Below are positions 1 to 27,320 of a stretch of 64,000 nucleotides of DNA, one piece after another. This DNA comes from Siniperca chuatsi (taxonomy: Eukaryota; Chordata; Actinopteri; Centrarchiformes; Sinipercidae). The first letter of the stretch is position 1. Each line of letters begins with the position of its first letter. Under the pieces are notes generated by a model, which was given only the letters and a program-made list of their open reading frames with translations, was not told the origin of the DNA and made no database searches. The translations under genes and the position numbers were made by a program. The stretch lies in the NCBI RefSeq assembly GCF_020085105.1, contig NC_058043.1, positions 18,344,167 through 18,408,166 on the forward strand, written 5' to 3'.

Positions 1-13242
<13,242 letters not shown>

Positions 13243-13330
13243 GCAGCGAGTGTGCCGGTATCGTGAACGCGCGGATGGAAGAGCCGCACTAGGGCGAGCA
13301 TCAGAGCGCTGCTCATGGGAAACGTTCTTC
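13243..13330 (-). promoter_or_regulatory. usp4: usp4 5' UTR and promoter region (approximate)
   Basis: Just upstream of the usp4 start codon the DNA is GC-rich with many CpGs (about 13160-13330, for example GTGAACGCGCGG and GGGCGAGC). No TATA box is seen, so a CpG-type housekeeping promoter is likely. The start site itself cannot be read from the sequence. Confidence 0.4.
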
Positions 13331-13599
13331 CTCTACGGTCAGCACAGTCGAGGAGAGCTGCTCGAGCACTCCAGTATGACTGCTCTGCCATCACATCATC
13401 AAGTGTCCTAGGCCAGCAGTGTACCAAAAGCGCTACTTTACAAAAACATCCGTGTGGTGTTGTGACCCCAGAGCATCGTCTGGTGCATCAGAAAACCTCA
13501 GCACTGACTTCACCTTTGCAAAATGTGACGGCTGCCTGAAATATTAAATTACTCGTTTACATGTTAATGGTGTTTTTTTTTTTTAATGTGTCGGGGTGC

Positions 13600-14308
13600 A
13601 TTGCAACAAATAAAACCGGATATTTAATCAAAACAGGCTTTATGCTGTACAAAACACAGGGGAGTTACATTACAAAATAAACCGTCTACATACTTAAAAA
13701 AAAAAAAAAACAACACAATTTTTCAATCACAAACATATTCTCTGCCAACAACTAAATCAGTTCTGGGTCTGCTTCCAACTTTAGGCAGCTGACACAGAGC
13801 AGCTGATCTATCCATGATCTAATAAAAGTATAATTCATTAAATAAACATCATTCAGACCTGTAACATGGTAGTGCTTCCTAATTTTTTAAAACATGATAC
13901 ATATGAAAATTGAGACAGCTAGTCTAGCTGTGCATGGCATAAGAAAAAAAAAGCACTAGGTAGTTCACATTCTATTACCTAATGGCATTATGATGGCATA
14001 CAGTTGCAAGCTAATAATGCATTTTAATAAGCAAAAAGCCACTTAATGTCTCCCAAACAGCTCCTTGTCTCAAAGGTGAAATAGCAAAGCAATGATTTCT
14101 AATATGCATGAGACAGCAGCAGAACCCGTGTATTTTAAGTCCTTTCAGATATTTTATGGACAGGAATGGAAAGGTAATACATGTGAAAAGACAAGGACCA
14201 CAAATAAGTGAATGAAGTGAAAGGATTTGTCCCATTTCTGTGGTTCTAACCAAAAACAAATCCCTGCAAAGATCGAAATTCAAATTCCAAATAGAAGTGG
14301 CCGGGGCA
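13600..14308 (-). other. emc3: emc3 3' untranslated region (approximate)
   Basis: The stretch following the emc3 stop codon on the minus strand is AT-rich without frames. A candidate ATTAAA signal reads on the minus strand at 13627-13622. That would put the emc3 end only about 300-350 bp from the usp4 5' end, a tight tandem arrangement. An A tract at 13696-13711 lies within it. Confidence 0.45.
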
Positions 14309-16556
<2,248 letters not shown>

Positions 16557-17130
16557 ACAGCCTGGTAGCGCGACTGAGGAGTCAAAGACACAGCAAGGCG
16601 AAGACAAACACGTTCAGTAGATAGCAGGCAAGTTTAACACAGCGTTTGTTCGTCTCAAACATTAAAACATAGCGTTCTAACTAATGTAAGGCCTGCTTAT
16701 TGTAATAGTTTGGTAAATTACCAAGAAGCTGTATGTCAAGCTACGACTGAGCCGAAACTACAAATGGGTGGGCTGTCAGTCTTTAGCTAGCTAGCTAGCC
16801 AGCGTCATTAAGGTAACGTTAATCATAGGTATCAAGCTAACTGACTGACGTTAAACAACCTGATCCAAGCTCTACTTCACAACATGGAAACAATATGTTC
16901 TTTAACTAAACCAGTTACGTTAGCAATGATGTATGAAACTACCACCGATTAACTCAGCTGACGCTAATGTTAGCCAGCTGGCTACCTTCTTCGTGATGCG
17001 CGGGTCACGGTTGGTGGGAGCTGGCGAGTCTTCTTAGCGCAGCGACCACCACTTGCAGTGTTTTCCCCAGCTGTGAGAGACGCAAATCATGCGCTATGTG
17101 AGGTAGTTAAATCAATTAAACAACATTTAA
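16557..17130 (-). promoter_or_regulatory. emc3: emc3 5' UTR and promoter region (approximate)
   Basis: Upstream of the emc3 ATG are runs of GCTAGC (16789-16800), AACGTTA words (16815, 16850, 16918) and then a GC-richer part with CpGs near 16990-17090 (GTGATGCGCGGGTCACGG). The transcription start is probably in or near that CpG-rich part, with a non-coding leader down to 16557. No TATA box is evident. Confidence 0.4.
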
Positions 17131-18130
17131 CAGTTCGCAGTCACTACTGAGACCGTCGCGCTGTGGTGTTGGCTCCAGGGATGAGTGCAAATTTCTGCTT
17201 CTGCAGCTCATCCTCGTCTCACCGGGACTGCAGCGCCACCCCGCGGTGATAGGGGAAGCGTGTGCCCCATAGACTGCCCGGGTCAGCCAGTGTCCCTCTG
17301 CCAGTCATGTCCCATGTGTGACAGCCTGTGGTCCATGACAGTTCCCAGGGCGAACAGCACACAGCAGGTAATATTAGGTGACATGTTGTAGGTCATTTAC
17401 ACTTTGCCATCCACATATTTTTAGTTGTTCCTAAAATTTGACATACAGTGAAAGCGTAACAAGTTTGTTTGAAGTTAATAGCATTGTAAATTGTGTAGAA
17501 TACAAAGCATTTTCATTATAGTTTCACTGATACATATATAGGAAGCAAAGCTAATGAAGAGGCAGATAGACATGCAGAGCAGGGACGGCAGATATTAACA
17601 ATGCAGAGGCTGAAAGGGTTATGTCACAATGAAACAAGCAGTAGGATCAGGGAAACAGAGAAACATGTCATCTGTTTAGAAATTAATGATGGTTGGGAAA
17701 ATCTGGGGAAACAGGAAGGACAACAGTAGCCTACCACTTGTGTGTGTGTAATAATATGGATTTAAATGTCCCTGTTTTTCTTTCTAAAGGGATCAGAAAC
17801 AGAAACAGATTTATTGACCAAGTATGTTTTGGCATCTCAAACTGTTACTGTAAATTGCTTATACAAGGTAACTGCCAGTGTAGATTTACATGTGACAGTA
17901 GCATATATTATTACTTACATATTATTGCACAAGCTGTAAATTAAACTACTAATAAGTACAGTAGATGTTTTGGTAATACAGAGATTTCACCGTGATACAG
18001 AGTTTTTACACCAGGATATTATTGCCTAATTAGAGAAGGTATGATGTATGAGTAAATCATGGTATATTTTATTATTATTCATGCTAGAGCACTTATTTAC
18101 TCGTTTATTCACTGTGTTGAATATTTTATT
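17131..18130. other. Spacer between the emc3 and rbm5 promoters
   Basis: A GC-rich plus-strand stretch (about 17160-17373) ends in CAGCAG/GTAATATT, which would be a good splice donor at 17374. It could be the first exon of a divergent non-coding transcript. The remainder to 18130 is AT-rich with no frame I recognise; short open frames there show no conserved protein. Confidence 0.35.
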
Positions 18131-18260
18131 AGCCAGATTGCAGTGTGCCGCGTATCCTGCCATCCTAAATCACCCCGATCAGTAGGTGGCGGTAATGCGC
18201 AGTTAATCTGTTTGCAAACCGTCCTATAAAAAAGAGGAAGACTCTTCAGCCGATTGACCG
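18131..18260 (+). repeat. Interspersed fish repeat beside the rbm5 promoter
   Basis: The string CAGTAGGTGGCGGTAATGCG, followed by TTGCAAACCG and an A/G-rich end (ATAAAAAAGAGGAAGA), is a pattern I recognise as a frequent teleost interspersed repeat. It lies immediately upstream of the likely rbm5 transcription start. The family name is uncertain. Confidence 0.5.
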
Positions 18261-18823
18261 GAAGAACTGGAAAAAAAAAAATATATAATAAGATCTACAT
18301 TGATGGTAGAAACCCTCTATTGTCAGGTCGTTATCAGAACTAGCAAGCTGTGTCATTTAAACGGTATGTAGTAAAGAAAGAACACGGGATTGAATTTCTT
18401 CTTTCGCCCAACGTAACGTAGTTATTTCAGTTACGCTAGCTGACCCATACGGTATCCATCAAATGTTAAAGCTAACGCCAGTCGCACACAGCTGCAGTGG
18501 CCTGCTTGCTAACGTTACTCTTTCAGCAAAGGCCCGCTTGTTTCAGCAGGGTTGTCGCTGGAAAACAGTTTGCAGCCAGATCTAAGCGTTAGACGATAAG
18601 TAGACCAGTTGTCCTGTAGCTGAAGATCACATCCATCTGGAACAGTAACATTAGTTAACGTTAGTATCCTTTTGTTGATATCTATTAAGCTATCTGAGGT
18701 TTTCCCTGGCTGACGTCAAACACCTGCCAACAGCTATATTTAATAGTGACCCAATGGCTAAAAAAAATCTTTTGGTTTTTCTACAGAGTTCCTTGATCAA
18801 ACGTGTGTCCTCAACACTAAACC
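18261..18823 (+). promoter_or_regulatory. rbm5: rbm5 promoter, non-coding first exon and leader (approximate)
   Basis: A candidate first exon ends at 18363 (TTTAAACG/GTATGTAG). The exon holding the ATG has its acceptor TTTTTCTACAG at 18786. The intervening intron carries repeated AACGTTA, GCTAGC and TAACGTTAGT words (18410-18665). The exon limits are inferred from splice-like sequence only. Confidence 0.4.
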
Positions 18824-21800
18824 ATGGGAGCTGATAAAAGGTAAGAGGAACATAATCCAGTGTAGAAGTGGCACATATTCAGTGTATTTGTATATTTCAC
18901 TGGCACTCATTTTCTTTTTCAGGCTCAGTCGGGGTGAACGCAGTGGAAGATATGGTTCGGATGGGAGGAGAGATGATCCAGAATGGCATGAAAGACGAGG
19001 TAGAGACGTGGAGAGGGTTTATGATCGACGATGGGGTGATGATAGACGGCGAGAGCACAGAGACAGTCCAGAGGTGAGTGACTAGAAATACCTTTTGTAA
19101 GCTCATGTTGCTTTCACACCTGTAGCAGAAAAATACAAAACATCTTGCTTCTAAATTTAATAATAACAGCGTTATTATTTTGCTTGTCTGCAACAGAGGG
19201 GCCGAAAACGACACAATAGTGACAGATCAGAAGATGAATATGATGGGGATTATCCAGACCAGCACTACAAAATGGAGCAGCAGGAGGAGAGCAAGACCAT
19301 TATCCTGAGGGGTCTCCCTCTTCATGTCATAGAGGATGATGTAAGCTCACAAATATCACTGAGTCTCACTGATGCCTTTCAAGGGTAAACACAGTCAGCT
19401 CTTAAGGCAAAGTTGTAAATCTGTAAACCGACCTGGAATCAGTCATACCTGAGATCCTTTGTGATTTTATATAAGTGTAAATTGTAAAAATCAGACGCAG
19501 CTCCTGCACTGATCTGTTTCATTTCTTGACCTAAACTGCAGAAACACTTGGTCTGGCATGACTATTTATCATCAAGCAGCTGATTGTGGGAGGTTTTGGC
19601 AGCGTTCGGTCTGGCTTTACCATAAGTTCTGAGGGTCTGTTCAGGCAATTTGTATAGTTTAGGAAGTTGAATTTGTTATGGGTGTTAATGTCAACTGCTC
19701 TTTTTTTTTTAAATTTTATTGTGGCCCGACCAAAGGAACAGGCAGCTGACCATTTCTAAAAATGGATAAATGGCATAAAGTTTGATAGTGTTAGCTTGAT
19801 GTGAGTGAAACTGATTGCGTAATGTTGTAAAAAGCTTTTGTATTCAGATGAATTTGACCGTCTGCCTCCATCGTCCAGATCTGCTCAGCGCTCGAGCAGC
19901 TCCAGGGGCCCCACCCTATGGAAATTCGCTTGATGAGGAAAAGGAGAGGTGAGTGTTGCTGTTCAAAGGAGTTTCTCACATTCACCTCCATGCTCTGTCT
20001 TACAGCCCACTTTACCTCCTTTATCTCTATCCCTGAAAAAAAGCCTCATATTGCAACTGTCAGAGGATCCTTTTGTAGATAGTCTGGTTTTGATGATGTG
20101 GCCAGGTAAGGAGGTAACTGTATGTACTATACCTCTACCATTTTTGTACAGACGTTACACGCTATGGTAAACAAAATATACCACCACAAGCCCATTGTGA
20201 GTTTGAATGTTGCACCAAAGCATTCTAACTAACACGCCTCCCGTCTATATTTGGATACTGTTTCTAGGTATAAGCCGAGGTTTCGCCGTCATGGAGTTTT
20301 ATCGCTTGCAAGATTCTACCCGATGGATGGAGACCAATCAGGTTGCCTCAACAATCACCAAGTTTAGAATTATTCTTGGAGATTAGAGCCCCAATTAACC
20401 GACACGAGTGATTGATCATTGAGAGTTGTGCAGCATTTGCAATATACAGAGCTAAAAACTGTTAGTATTTAGTTGGAGGACTGTATCATTACGTTGGTCA
20501 TACAAAACTGATATCAGAAGTAAATATTTTTGATATCACACACTTGGTTAATTTAAATTTATTTAAGTATCGAGAAGCTTTTACAGCCAGAATAAAAGTC
20601 TCTCAGCTGCTTAGTTTACTGTATGTTGTGAATTCAGTGTTGATTCACTGTATAAAGGTTTATGCTCTTGGAAATGCAATGGAATCTTTTACCTGTTCTG
20701 TTACAAATATTAACCAAGATACTATGCAGACAATATGTAAGCTGAATAAGCCTTTTGCCTCTCCTTATAAAGAGTATACTTGTTGTTCACAGAGTATTTG
20801 TGTTTAGTCCTGTGGTTCCAAAGCACATTCTGCTCCAGCTCTGTCACTTGGATATTTTCTCATCTCTGTTTAAAATCCGAAGACTGGAGTCAGACAGGGA
20901 CAAGCTGGCAGCACTCCGTTCCCAAACACTAAGAACCTTTTTTTATTTTGTTTTATTTTATTTTTAAGAACTCATTCCCTCATACACAGAACAGCAGCTT
21001 TCTCTCTGAACTTGTCTTTCTGCCTCTGTTCCCTTTTACTCCCTGAGACACTGAAGCAGCGAGCGTAAACCTAGCATCACTTTCCCGTTCCAGCTGCTCT
21101 CACTCATGGGGTGGGGTAGCAGCAGGACCTCACCTGCCTCTTTGGCTTAAACAGGTCAGAATTTAAAATAATTGGTGTCTTTTGACTTCACAGAACAAGT
21201 TGGTGATCGAGGGGAAAAGCATTGCTCTGCACTACAGGAGACAGAACTTTGAAAAATGGCTTTGCACTGCAGTGAGTGTCATTTCATTAACTTCAAGTAA
21301 CTTTATTTGCCATTTGCACACTACAGAGTACAAGCACACAGTACCAGAAACCAGAAACACAGAACATATCTGGGTCATACATTGATTAAAAAATTGATTT
21401 TTAAATAAATTTAACAAGTACAACAAAAGTTAAATGTTCTAAAATACCTTTTTATATATACAATAAGTGAGCACATGTACTAGCTTGTACAGGTTTTACC
21501 AGCAGGCCTATTGCACATGGACTTAACATGGGCTGTAACTGTCGTGCTAGTATGACAATGTTATGTACCAATATGTGAATAAGTCAGCAAAGAGTGCATG
21601 TGTGCTTTATGTATATTTCTCTCTTCTTGTACTTTTATTTATTTATTTTTACAAACAAAAAACTAAAACATTGTCATTGGTTTGTCCCAGTGTGGTGTGT
21701 TAAGTTTCCGAAATAAGTGTTTCAGGTGTGGAGCAGCCAAAGTTGGTGAGTAGTTACTTGAAAGTAGAATTTTTGTTCCTCTTCTCTGCAAGTATCTTCC

Positions 21801-24800
21801 ACTCTGTCCTGCTCTATTTTAGTGGCTTGCACCGACTAATGGTTACCTATAAGTGTCACTCTACTTTGTCATTGCTGAGTATAGATCGGGAGTCACTGGG
21901 ACTAAATGGTTTAAAGTCTCAACAGCAAGAAGAATACAATGGAGACAGTGAGTGTGTTTTTCACCACATATTGAAATATTGTTTTCCTCCAGTAAACATA
22001 TTCTACATTTATTCATGAATGCTGTTTTTGTTTACAGCAATAATTTTGAGAAACATTGCCCCTCTTTCAACTGTTGATGGAATTTTGAACATACTGGCCC
22101 CCTATGCCAACCTGTCAGCAGGCAACATCCGCCTCATCAAGGACAAGCAAACGGGAAAGAATAGAGGCTTTGCCTTTGTTCAGCTCTCATCTCCCTTGGT
22201 ATTTTATTTCTGTAGTTGGTATGTAGTCGTCATGTAAGTCAGTTTCTTTTGGGGGTGTACACACGTGACAATCTTGCATCGTCACTTCTTTTATAGGAGG
22301 CTTCTCAGCTGCTCACTGTTCTCCAATGCCTTCAGCCACCTCTAAAACTGGATGGAAAAACAATTGGTATGGATTATGCCAAGAGTGCTAGGAAGTGAGT
22401 TATATACACACACACATACTGTTTGATTCAGCGTTCTATGAATAGAATATAGTACATTTAAGCTCTGTTGGATTTGCACTGTGTGAACTGCACCATGTGG
22501 GAAGTTTTGTCTCCACATACTATAGGTATTTCTAGTCATTTGTTTTGTAGTGCACTAAAAAAAGAATTTACATTCATAATCACTTTTTGCTGGAGGATCC
22601 TGCACGCAGCTTCAGTATTCAAATGCAAGCGTAGTTAAAACAAATGAATGACTGACTGGTTTTCATCCTGCGTGTACTGCAAAATGAAGGTTTAACTAAT
22701 CTCTCCGTGTCCTTCCCAGAGACTCAGCGCAGCCTGATGGGATCAGAGCCAGTGCTCTCTCTGTTGCCAGCACAGCCATTGCTGCTGCTCAGTGGTCATC
22801 CAGCCAGGTATCCAGCCAGGGTTTTACTTGTGCTGTTTTGTATTTGCCCTTTAAATTCCCTGAACTATGTGGTATGACATTTAAAGTAAGGCAAAGAGCA
22901 CTTATGAACAAATGTTAAACACTGAGGGGGGGCATTTTAGTGATTTCTCTAATGTAGTGTTTCGACATGAGTATGCAGATACATTTGTGTTTTTAATGTG
23001 ATTTATCAAGACTGAAGGTGGTTGTGTGTAAGAAGAGCTGGTATTAATCATCCTTGCAGAGACGGCATCTTTAAAAGTAAGGAGGAGACTAAAGCTAAAT
23101 CAAATGACTAATGTAATGTTAAATGTTTGCTGTCATGGTGATCTTACCTGCTCTATAGGAAAAGTGCAATGAGATAACTTCTGTTATGAATTGGCCCTAT
23201 ATAAATAAAATTTAATTGGGACAAAAAAAACAGCTTTCAGTTTATTGTTTTGGTTTGCTAGTCAGTATGGTGAAGTGTCAACAGCTCTCACTGGCCATAG
23301 ACATAAAAGAACATTTCTAACATGGTTTTATATGGGGGACAGAGGGACTTAAACATATCGAAGTGGGGTGTTGATTCTCAGTGGGAATGGCAGTATTAGA
23401 AACGTTGGCATTACAAGGAGTGATTTGATTCATTGTTTATCTTTTTTTATATTCAATATTTTAAAGGTTTACTGAATTTACACATTTTATTTGTACTGGT
23501 TCAGTTGCAAATGCAACTTGGCATGTTTTAATTGGGGTTCTTGTTACTGATTTTGCTCTCATGCCTGTATTTTCTTGTAGTTACAGCACGATTCAGGTAC
23601 CACCTCTGACTACATTGCTCTTCCAGAGGGCTATGCACAGCATACACAGGTCAGTTCACAGTCTACTTTATTGGGACAATGACTTTAACAAGGAAGACCA
23701 ATGATTGACATAATGTTTTTTTTCCTCTGATGTAGGGACAGAATTACCAACTATGGCAGCAGCCTGAAAGATTGGCTCCTGTCATTGGAGATGGGTTACT
23801 CGGAGGTAAAAAGAGGTGTCAATCAGTGGTATCAGAGGTATTTTGACTTTTTTTTTTTTTATATATATATACTAAGGCAGAGATTGATAAATGTATCATT
23901 ACCAACTGTCTTTAGCTGCTCCAGAAATGAAGACATTGATCCCTGCAGCCGCAGGTGTTGTCATATCCCAGATGGCTCAACTTTACCAGCCTGTCATTAT
24001 CAGCCAGCCTGCCATACAGGTAGACAGTGTATTAAAGGGACAATTCACCTCAAAATCAAAAATACATATTTTTCCTTTTACCTGTAGTGCTATTTATCCA
24101 TCTACACTGTTTTGGTATGAGTTGTGAGTTGCCAAGTTTTGGAGATTTTGGCTGTAGAGATGCTCAAAGTGCCAAAAAATACATTTGAAAAACTCAACAG
24201 TAATGTCTCTTTCCAGAAATCATGACCCGGTTACTCAAGATAATCCACACATTTGTTGTGAGCAGTTTCATGTAGGAACTATTTTCTTTCTACCGATAGT
24301 TGCCAAAACAATCTAGATGGATAAATAGCACTACAGGTAAGAGGAAAAATATGTATTTTTGATTTTGGGGTGAACGGTCCCTTTTTAACATGGCATCTAT
24401 GTACTGCAAACAACTACTAATTTATAATTTATCACTCTGGTGTTGTATTGTGGCTGCAAAAGCAAATGGTGATTTACTTTTCCCCCTCACTTTCAGTCAC
24501 ATCAATTATTGAGGCCTGTTGATGCAGCACATCAGACTGCTAGTGTTTGCACTGCATCACTGGTAACACCAGCAGCTTCCACTGCTGCAGCTACTGTCTG
24601 CGCTGCCCCGACTGCTAACACAACAGGTGAGATTAATTAGCCACAGAATGGCGTGAACGAATAGTTCAACCTTAGGTCAATTTTATGTGATATTTTTATT
24701 AAGCGTGTTTTGTTTCATATGTGCCTCTTTGTATCTGTAGCTGCCCCTGACACCTCCACATACCAGTATGATGAGGCTTCAGGTTACTATTACGATCCAC

Positions 24801-27021
24801 ACACCGGCCTGTACTATGATCCTAGCAGCCAAGTATGTATCCCTGTGGTCTTAATGTATGTACAGAATATAGTGCCAAATGCTATGCATTTGTATGCCAT
24901 TTATTTTATCCAAAACTGCTTATACAGTTTTTCTTATGCTTGTCATCAATAGTACTACTATAACTCAGAGACTCAGCAGTACCTTTATTGGGACAGTGAG
25001 AAGCAGACATACATCCCTGCACCTGCTGAATCAGACACAAGCACAGAGCAAGTGTCCAAAGAGCCCAGAGAGAAAAAAGACAAGGCCAAAACCAAGTCTG
25101 CACAACAGGTAAATGCTGCTTTTTTTCTGTGTGGTGCATATCTTATCATTTAAGTGATATCTGTTCTGACAGTTAATACAATTTCAGATCGCAAAGGACA
25201 TGGCGCGCTGGGCAAAAAGCTTCAATAAGCAAAAAGAAAGTTTTAAGAGTGGTTTCCAAGGCTTAGGACCGTCCAAGGAGGAAGACAGGAAAGAGTCTGC
25301 AGCTGCTGACGCAGGTTTCTTTCTCTTTGAGAAAAAGGTATTTAGTAGTCACTACTAGGCCTAAGTATGTTTTTAAATTGCATTAGTGTCATAGCATACT
25401 TGAAACAGTAACAGACTGAGAGGGGGCTAACTGGGAAGTCACATTCATCCTGCTCATTAATTGACATCGAATATGATATAATTTTTGTTTTTTTCATAAC
25501 TGACATTGATTCTGTCACCAGCCTCTAAAATATTAGAAACCAGTAGCTTTTCATTCATAATGAGCGGAAAATGAGCCTTGGCCTTTGTGTTGTGGACAAT
25601 CATATGATAATATAGCTTGTATGTATTATTTGTTTGAGATGTGTTGCTTCCTTTTATAGAAAATTGGAGGCTTTGACTTGCCGTCCCTCATGACCGAACA
25701 GTTCAAGGTCACAGAGCAGGACGCTTCAGCTAAGGTTTGTTTGTGTCTTTGCCTTTATTTCCCCACTCCACAATTATTAATAAAAAATAAATCCCATAAC
25801 ACTTCACCTTTATCCATTTTCATATTCCAGAGTGGTCTGCTTGCTGCTTACAACGGAGACATTGACACAGAGGAGGGCGGCTCAGATAGAGCAGCGTATG
25901 AAGAGGGAAAAATAACAGACTGGAAGAAAATGGTTTGTCTGCTGTGTCGACGGCAGTTCCCCACCAAAGAGGCTCTGCTGCGTCACCAGCAGCTCTCTGA
26001 CCTCCACAAGGTGAGGCTGGTGAAACAGCAGGCGTTTAATCTGCAAGTAGCTATGAATATTCTGAGCACTGCCATCTGTTCAGTGTATAAAGCTTTGATG
26101 TTATTGATCTTATACAGTCTTGGAAAAAATAAAATTATATATTTATATATAAATAACAACATAAACACACATCAATTCAATCAATCAATTCACTTTCAAT
26201 TGTTTTAGCAAAACTTAGAAATTCAGAGAAGATCAAAACTCACAGAAATTGAGCTGGAGGAGCTGGAGAGGAAAGAAATCGAGGTATTTGGCTGAAGAAT
26301 TTATACACAAGTGATTTTTTTTTTTTTGCTTTGAGGACACACATTGAATAAAGTTTCATGGTCATTTTAACAGCTGAAATACAGAGACCGAGCTGCAGAG
26401 AGAAGGGAGAAGTATGGTGTTCCTGATCCTCCTTCACCTAAGAAGAAATTCTATCAACCGATAGAGTAAGTGTAACAGTTTAATCTCGCTGCAAATCATC
26501 TGGGACATTTCAGAAGCGGACCCATGTGATCCTCATCAACGCTGTTCATTTTTTAAATTTTAAACCTCTCCTGTCGTTCACCTTCAACAGAAACTATGAG
26601 CAGCCCACCAAAGACGGCCTAACAACTGATAATATCGGGAACAAAATGTTGCAAGCGATGGGCTGGCAGGAAGGTAGAGGTCTGGGGCGCCACCAACAGG
26701 GCATCACCACTCCCATCTCGGTGAGAAAGCCAACAACAATTCTCCCATCCTGTATTCTCATCCTAACAGATGGAATATGCATGTCAATGTGTTCTTTTTT
26801 CACTCACAAAGTAATTAGCAGTGTTACCTGAGGGTTACCTGCGTCCAATCTGTCTCCTCTAATGACTCTCTGAATGTCTCTGCTTCTCCCCACAGGCCTC
26901 ATTAAGGACCAAGGGCACAGGCTTGGGTATTAAAGGAAGCTCATATGAACTCTCAGCATCTGACACCTACAAGGATGCTGTTCGGAAGGCCATGTTCTCA
27001 CGCTTCACAGAGATAGAGTGA
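18824..27021 (+). CDS. rbm5: RNA-binding protein 5 (splicing regulator), complete
   Basis: RBM5 is a nuclear component of early spliceosomes that regulates exon choice. Exons: 18824-18840, 18923-19073, 19197-19340, 19879-19948, 20268-20341, 21194-21271, 21691-21745, 21885-21947, 22038-22198, 22297-22394, 22720-22807, 23581-23649, 23736-23805, 23916-24019, 24497-24626, 24741-24832, 24953-25108, 25188-25337, 25660-25734, 25831-26010, 26209-26283, 26374-26465, 26591-26720, 26896-27021. They sum to 2448 nt, 815 codons plus stop, the human length. In order: an Arg/Ser-like N-terminus ([17 protein letters not shown]), RRM1 ([16 protein letters not shown]), a RanBP2-type zinc finger ([19 protein letters not shown]), RRM2 ([18 protein letters not shown]), an OCRE tyrosine-repeat domain ([20 protein letters not shown]), a C2H2 finger ([20 protein letters not shown]), a G-patch ([16 protein letters not shown]) and the conserved end [13 protein letters not shown]. 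Exon 21885-21947 is the least certain; it was chosen because phase and length fit. Confidence 0.96.
23150..23225 (+). repeat. Fragment of a retroposon 3' tail in an rbm5 intron
   Basis: GTGCAATGAGATAACTTCTG and then ATTGGCCCTATATAAATAAA followed by ATTTAATTGGG resemble the 3' ends shared by many fish SINE/LINE retroposons. No upstream body is recognisable, so it is probably a truncated copy. Confidence 0.45.
24032..24388. mobile_element. TTAA-flanked miniature inverted-repeat element in an rbm5 intron
   Basis: The ends are long inverted repeats of about 70 bp: left AGGGACAATTCACCTCAAAA ... CCTGTAGTGCTATTTATCCA, right the reverse complement ending GGTGAACGGTCCC. TTAA stands at both outer edges (24032-24035 and 24385-24388), the target duplication used by piggyBac-type elements. 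It is 357 bp long with no coding capacity and lies between exons 24019 and 24497. Confidence 0.8.
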
Positions 27022-27320
27022 ACTGGAGAGAGGGAAAGTTATCATACTGAACTGGGAATATTAATTTTGTGCCCAAATGATCCTACTGTGACAATTATCC
27101 CCCTGTACGGACTTAAACTGTAATTTCTATCTTCACTATGTGTATATAAAATGTAGTTTTGTTTTATATATTGCTAGATATTTTGTCATTCAAAATGTTT
27201 TCAGTTGAATGAACATGTAAATATAGTGTTTGTACATAAAATTATGTGGACCTGTTGAGGTTTTGTTTCTGTGAAAATCTAAAGAACTAATGTGGCAATT
27301 AAACCCGACCTTTGTACTCA
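27022..27320 (+). other. rbm5: rbm5 3' untranslated region
   Basis: AT-rich sequence after the stop codon. ATTAAA at 27298-27303, followed within 20 bases by a GT-rich end, is the best poly(A) signal candidate. The true end may be further on. Confidence 0.55.

Noticed and set aside
19800..20170. Intronic open frames on both strands near an rbm5 exon
   Set aside because: Shadows of rbm5 exon 19879-19948 and flanking intron; no independent gene.
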